A stretch of 7,870 nucleotides of DNA from Pseudomonadota bacterium. GTDB taxonomy: Bacteria > Pseudomonadota > Gammaproteobacteria > Burkholderiales > Nitrosomonadaceae. The notes under the pieces were generated by a model. The model had not been told where the DNA came from, made no database searches, and was given only the letters and a program-made list of their open reading frames with translations. The DNA lies in assembly GCA_018240935.1 (NCBI GenBank), contig JAFEEV010000164.1:1-7870 (forward strand), written 5' to 3'. Both the position numbers and the translations under genes were made by a program. Positions 6,351 to 7,870 of this stretch are shown in pieces. Numbering within the stretch: position 1 is the stretch's first letter; each line of letters begins with the position of its first letter.

Positions 6351-7004
6351 TCATTTTTCCGCCAGAAAATGCTCGACCATTGCTTGTTTATAATCGATCT
6401 GGCCGAACGAAACATCCTTTAACTCACCCTTCCGGTCGAACAAAATACAGGACGGCGTTCCCTGGAGCGCAAAGCGTTCGAAAGTTTCCGCGCGCATCGA
6501 TTTCTGCTCCATGTAATGCCGCACCTGCTGCAGCACCGTTTGCTGCTGCCCGGCGCTGAAGTTGCCGAAATCGGGCAGAAACTTCTGCGCATACTGCAGC
6601 ACACGTTCATCGGTAACCGGCTCGGTTTCCGCCACAACGCGATCCATCCCCACGGCAAACGGTATTTTCCACGGCAGCTTGCCTTCCCGCAGCAGGTTAT
6701 ATTGGCTGAGCGCTTTATGGGTTTCGCCGATCACTTCACCGCTATCCACCAGCTTCTGCAAGTTCTCCAGCGTATTTTTATCGTAATCCTCGAATGCGGT
6801 GGCCAACCCGATCACGACAAGCCCCTGCTGGTGATAACGTTCATGCAAGTCAACCGCTCTGGGGAGCGAATAAATAAAACAACCAGGACAGTTCACCTGA
6901 AAAACCTCGATCAATACAACCGAACCGGTCAGATCATTAAGCGAAAGCGGGCCGCCTTGCACCCAGGTAGCCACCGTAATATCGGAAAGTGTGTGATTAT
7001 TCAT
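6351..7004 (-). CDS. Thioredoxin-fold redoxin with CPGC motif (TlpA/AhpC-TSA-like)
   Basis: A 217-residue thiol-disulfide oxidoreductase-like protein. The N-terminal part reads VVLIEVFQVNCPGC, with the active-site pair Cys39/Cys42 in a CPGC motif, followed by LVVIGLATAFEDYD, typical of redoxin/TlpA folds. The cis-proline loop is GTPSCILFDRKGEL (182-195), with an extra Cys186 just after it. A helical insertion of about 100 residues (roughly 78-180) separates the two halves, making it longer than simple thioredoxins. No signal peptide is visible with the ATG start at 7002-7004, so the protein may be cytoplasmic. There is no Shine-Dalgarno sequence before this ATG. A longer reading with a TTG at 7121 would add 39 residues containing a hydrophobic stretch (IASVIFHSFLLNLIIF), which could be an anchor but lacks translation signals. 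The substrate is unknown. It is convergent with cheV and divergent from the EVE gene. Confidence 0.82.
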   Translation of the reverse strand: MNNHTLSDITVATWVQGGPLSLNDLTGSVVLIEVFQVNCPGCFIYSLPRAVDLHERYHQQGLVVIGLATAFEDYDKNTLENLQKLVDSGEVIGETHKALSQYNLLREGKLPWKIPFAVGMDRVVAETEPVTDERVLQYAQKFLPDFGNFSAGQQQTVLQQVRHYMEQKSMRAETFERFALQGTPSCILFDRKGELKDVSFGQIDYKQAMVEHFLAEK

Positions 7005-7032
7005 TGTAAATATAATTAGATTGAGCAAGAAA

Positions 7033-7048
7033 CTGTGAAATATTACAG
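7033..7048. promoter_or_regulatory. LexA/SOS-box-like palindrome
   Basis: CTGT-gaaatatt-ACAG is a perfect CTGT-N8-ACAG core with an AT-rich centre, the form of the LexA operator in gamma- and betaproteobacteria. Six of the eight dyad pairs are complementary. It lies 29-44 bases upstream of the redoxin ATG, a position suited to repressing that gene, and about 75 bases upstream of the -10 element of the EVE gene. The outer flanks match the enteric 20-base consensus only partly, so real LexA binding is uncertain. Confidence 0.4.
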
Positions 7049-7064
7049 AAGCAATTCGCTGCCG

Positions 7065-7099
7065 TGCAGAATTTTCATCGCGGAAACGCAATTTCTGCA
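7065..7099. repeat. Stem-loop with nested GAAA tetraloop between redoxin and EVE genes
   Basis: TGCAGAA (7065-7071) pairs with TTCTGCA (7093-7099), a seven-base-pair stem. Within its loop GCG-GAAA-CGC (7080-7089) forms a small hairpin with a GNRA-type tetraloop when read on the plus strand. There is no T-run after it. It sits upstream of the predicted EVE start of transcription and upstream of the redoxin gene, so it is unclear whether it is transcribed. Confidence 0.3.
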
Positions 7100-7122
7100 A
7101 GAACCGGCTGAAAGTAATCAAC

Positions 7123-7128
7123 TATAAT
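7123..7128 (+). promoter_or_regulatory. -10 element for the EVE-domain gene
   Basis: A perfect TATAAT hexamer placed 51 bases before the EVE gene ATG, predicting a leader of about 45 bases. No convincing TTGACA-like -35 and no TG extension are present, so the promoter may be weak or activator-dependent. Confidence 0.45.
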
Positions 7129-7179
7129 TGCCCCTTTCCCGCTCAACTGCCGCACAAAAGTCGCCATCCCCTTTGAAAA

Positions 7180-7635
7180 ATGCGCTACTGGTTAATGAAG
7201 TCCGAACCCTATGAATTCAGCATCGATGATTTCGCCGCCTTACCCGGCCAAACGGTGGCGTGGGAAGGTGTGCGCAATTACCAGTCGCGCAATTTCATGC
7301 GCCATCAAATGGCGCTTGGCGATCAGGTGTTTTTTTATTATTCGTGCTGCAAAGATCCCGGCATCATGGGCATCGCCGCCGTCAGCAAACCGGCTTACCC
7401 GGATGCCACGCAATTCGACCCCGCCAGCAAATATTTCGATGCCAAGGCGGCCAAAGACAATCCGCGCTGGTTTAACGTCGAGATCACCCTGCAACGCAGA
7501 ACCCGGCTGATCGCGATCAAGGAATTGCGGCAATACCCCGAACTGCGCCGCATGCGCGTGTTGCAAACCGGCAACCGCTTATCGATCACGCCGGTCGATC
7601 CGGCCGAATGGCAATTCATCATGGGTATTCTGTAA
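7180..7635 (+). CDS. EVE domain-containing protein (thymocyte nuclear protein 1-like)
   Basis: A 151-residue single-domain EVE protein of the PUA/YTH-related fold, a family thought to bind modified bases in nucleic acid; the ligand here is unknown. The sequence covers the whole domain. It has the N-terminal YWLMKSEPYEFSIDDF, then WEGVRNYQSRNFMR (28-41), VFFYYSCCKDPGIMGIAAV (50-68), the TQFDP and YFDAKA segments, PRWFNVEI, and the C-terminal RLSITPVDPAEW. The aromatic and basic residues typical of the binding pocket region are retained. The start is the ATG at 7180 (MRYWLMKSEP, the usual family N-terminus), with only a weak GAAA ribosome site. A TauE/SafE gene follows after 32 bases on the same strand and is probably co-transcribed. 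EVE proteins that stand alone in proteobacterial core genomes are usually housekeeping rather than restriction-linked, and nothing here suggests a defence island. Confidence 0.93.
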   Translation: MRYWLMKSEPYEFSIDDFAALPGQTVAWEGVRNYQSRNFMRHQMALGDQVFFYYSCCKDPGIMGIAAVSKPAYPDATQFDPASKYFDAKAAKDNPRWFNVEITLQRRTRLIAIKELRQYPELRRMRVLQTGNRLSITPVDPAEWQFIMGIL

Positions 7636-7667
7636 TGCGCTTCGACTCTTTTTATCCGGTCTGAACC

Positions 7668-7870
7668 ATGGAATGGTGGCTGATCTATCTGTTGACCGGC
7701 GCGTTTGTGGGATTTTTCGCCGGATTGCTCGGCATCGGCGGCGGCCTCATCATCGTGCCCGTGCTGATTTCGCTATTCACTGCGCAAGATTTTCCCGCCG
7801 ACCGCATCATCCATTTGGCGCTGGGCACCACGATGGCCACGATCATTTTCACGTCGGCTGCCAGCTTACG
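7668..7870 (+). CDS. TauE/SafE (TSUP) family membrane transporter, N-terminal part
   Basis: The start of a membrane protein cut by the window end; 67 codons are visible without a stop. The translation begins MEWWLIYLLTG. It then has the glycine-rich first helix GFFAGLLGIGGGLIIVPVL, the hallmark of the TSUP (sulfite exporter TauE/SafE) family. The next segment, ALGTTMATIIFTSAAS, matches the conserved second helix region. The family moves small anions such as sulfite or organosulfur compounds across the inner membrane, but the substrate cannot be read from the sequence. It begins 32 bases after the EVE gene. No strong ribosome site precedes the ATG. Confidence 0.88.
   Translation, partial: MEWWLIYLLTGAFVGFFAGLLGIGGGLIIVPVLISLFTAQDFPADRIIHLALGTTMATIIFTSAASL

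Noticed and set aside
7005..7179. 6S RNA or another known non-coding RNA upstream of the EVE gene
   Set aside because: The region is short, shared with the redoxin start, and shows no long rod-like pairing typical of 6S RNA.

Overview
The window looks like chromosomal DNA of a betaproteobacterium, most plausibly a Nitrosomonas-like member of the Nitrosomonadaceae. This is an inference from protein character (DUF971 next to ubiE, PhoBR, CheV, a CPGC redoxin, an EVE protein) and from moderate GC content; no sequence comparison was possible. There is no insertion sequence, CRISPR array, phage gene, rRNA or tRNA that I can see. Most of the window is ordinary core genome.

Layout. Positions 9-2211 (minus strand) hold the phosphate two-component pair in the order phoB then phoR, separated by an unusually long 172-base gap that contains an imperfect direct repeat and a small stem-loop. 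Divergent from phoB, positions 2297-3486 (plus) hold a DUF971 protein gene and ubiE (ubiquinone/menaquinone C-methyltransferase). Convergent with ubiE, positions 3519-4937 (minus) hold a single gene for a membrane-anchored C13 (legumain/caspase-like) cysteine peptidase. A 428-base intergenic stretch follows. It carries a well-formed sigma-28 (FliA) type promoter leading into cheV (5366-6316, plus). Convergent with cheV is a thioredoxin-fold CPGC redoxin gene (6351-7004, minus). Divergent from that are an EVE-domain gene (7180-7635, plus) and the start of a TauE/SafE-type transporter gene that runs off the end of the window (7668 onward, plus). The intergenic region between redoxin and EVE contains a perfect CTGT-N8-ACAG core, the form of a LexA/SOS box, just upstream of the redoxin gene.

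How the genes work together. PhoR and PhoB form one sensor/regulator circuit for phosphate starvation. DUF971 and ubiE are probably co-transcribed and may be linked through quinone metabolism. CheV is a chemotaxis adaptor without chemotaxis neighbours here, tied to the flagellar regulon by its promoter. The remaining genes are single units. I found no convincing new multi-gene system. The most interesting items are the membrane-anchored C13 peptidase, the FliA promoter of cheV, the LexA-like box, and the repeat-bearing phoB-phoR gap.
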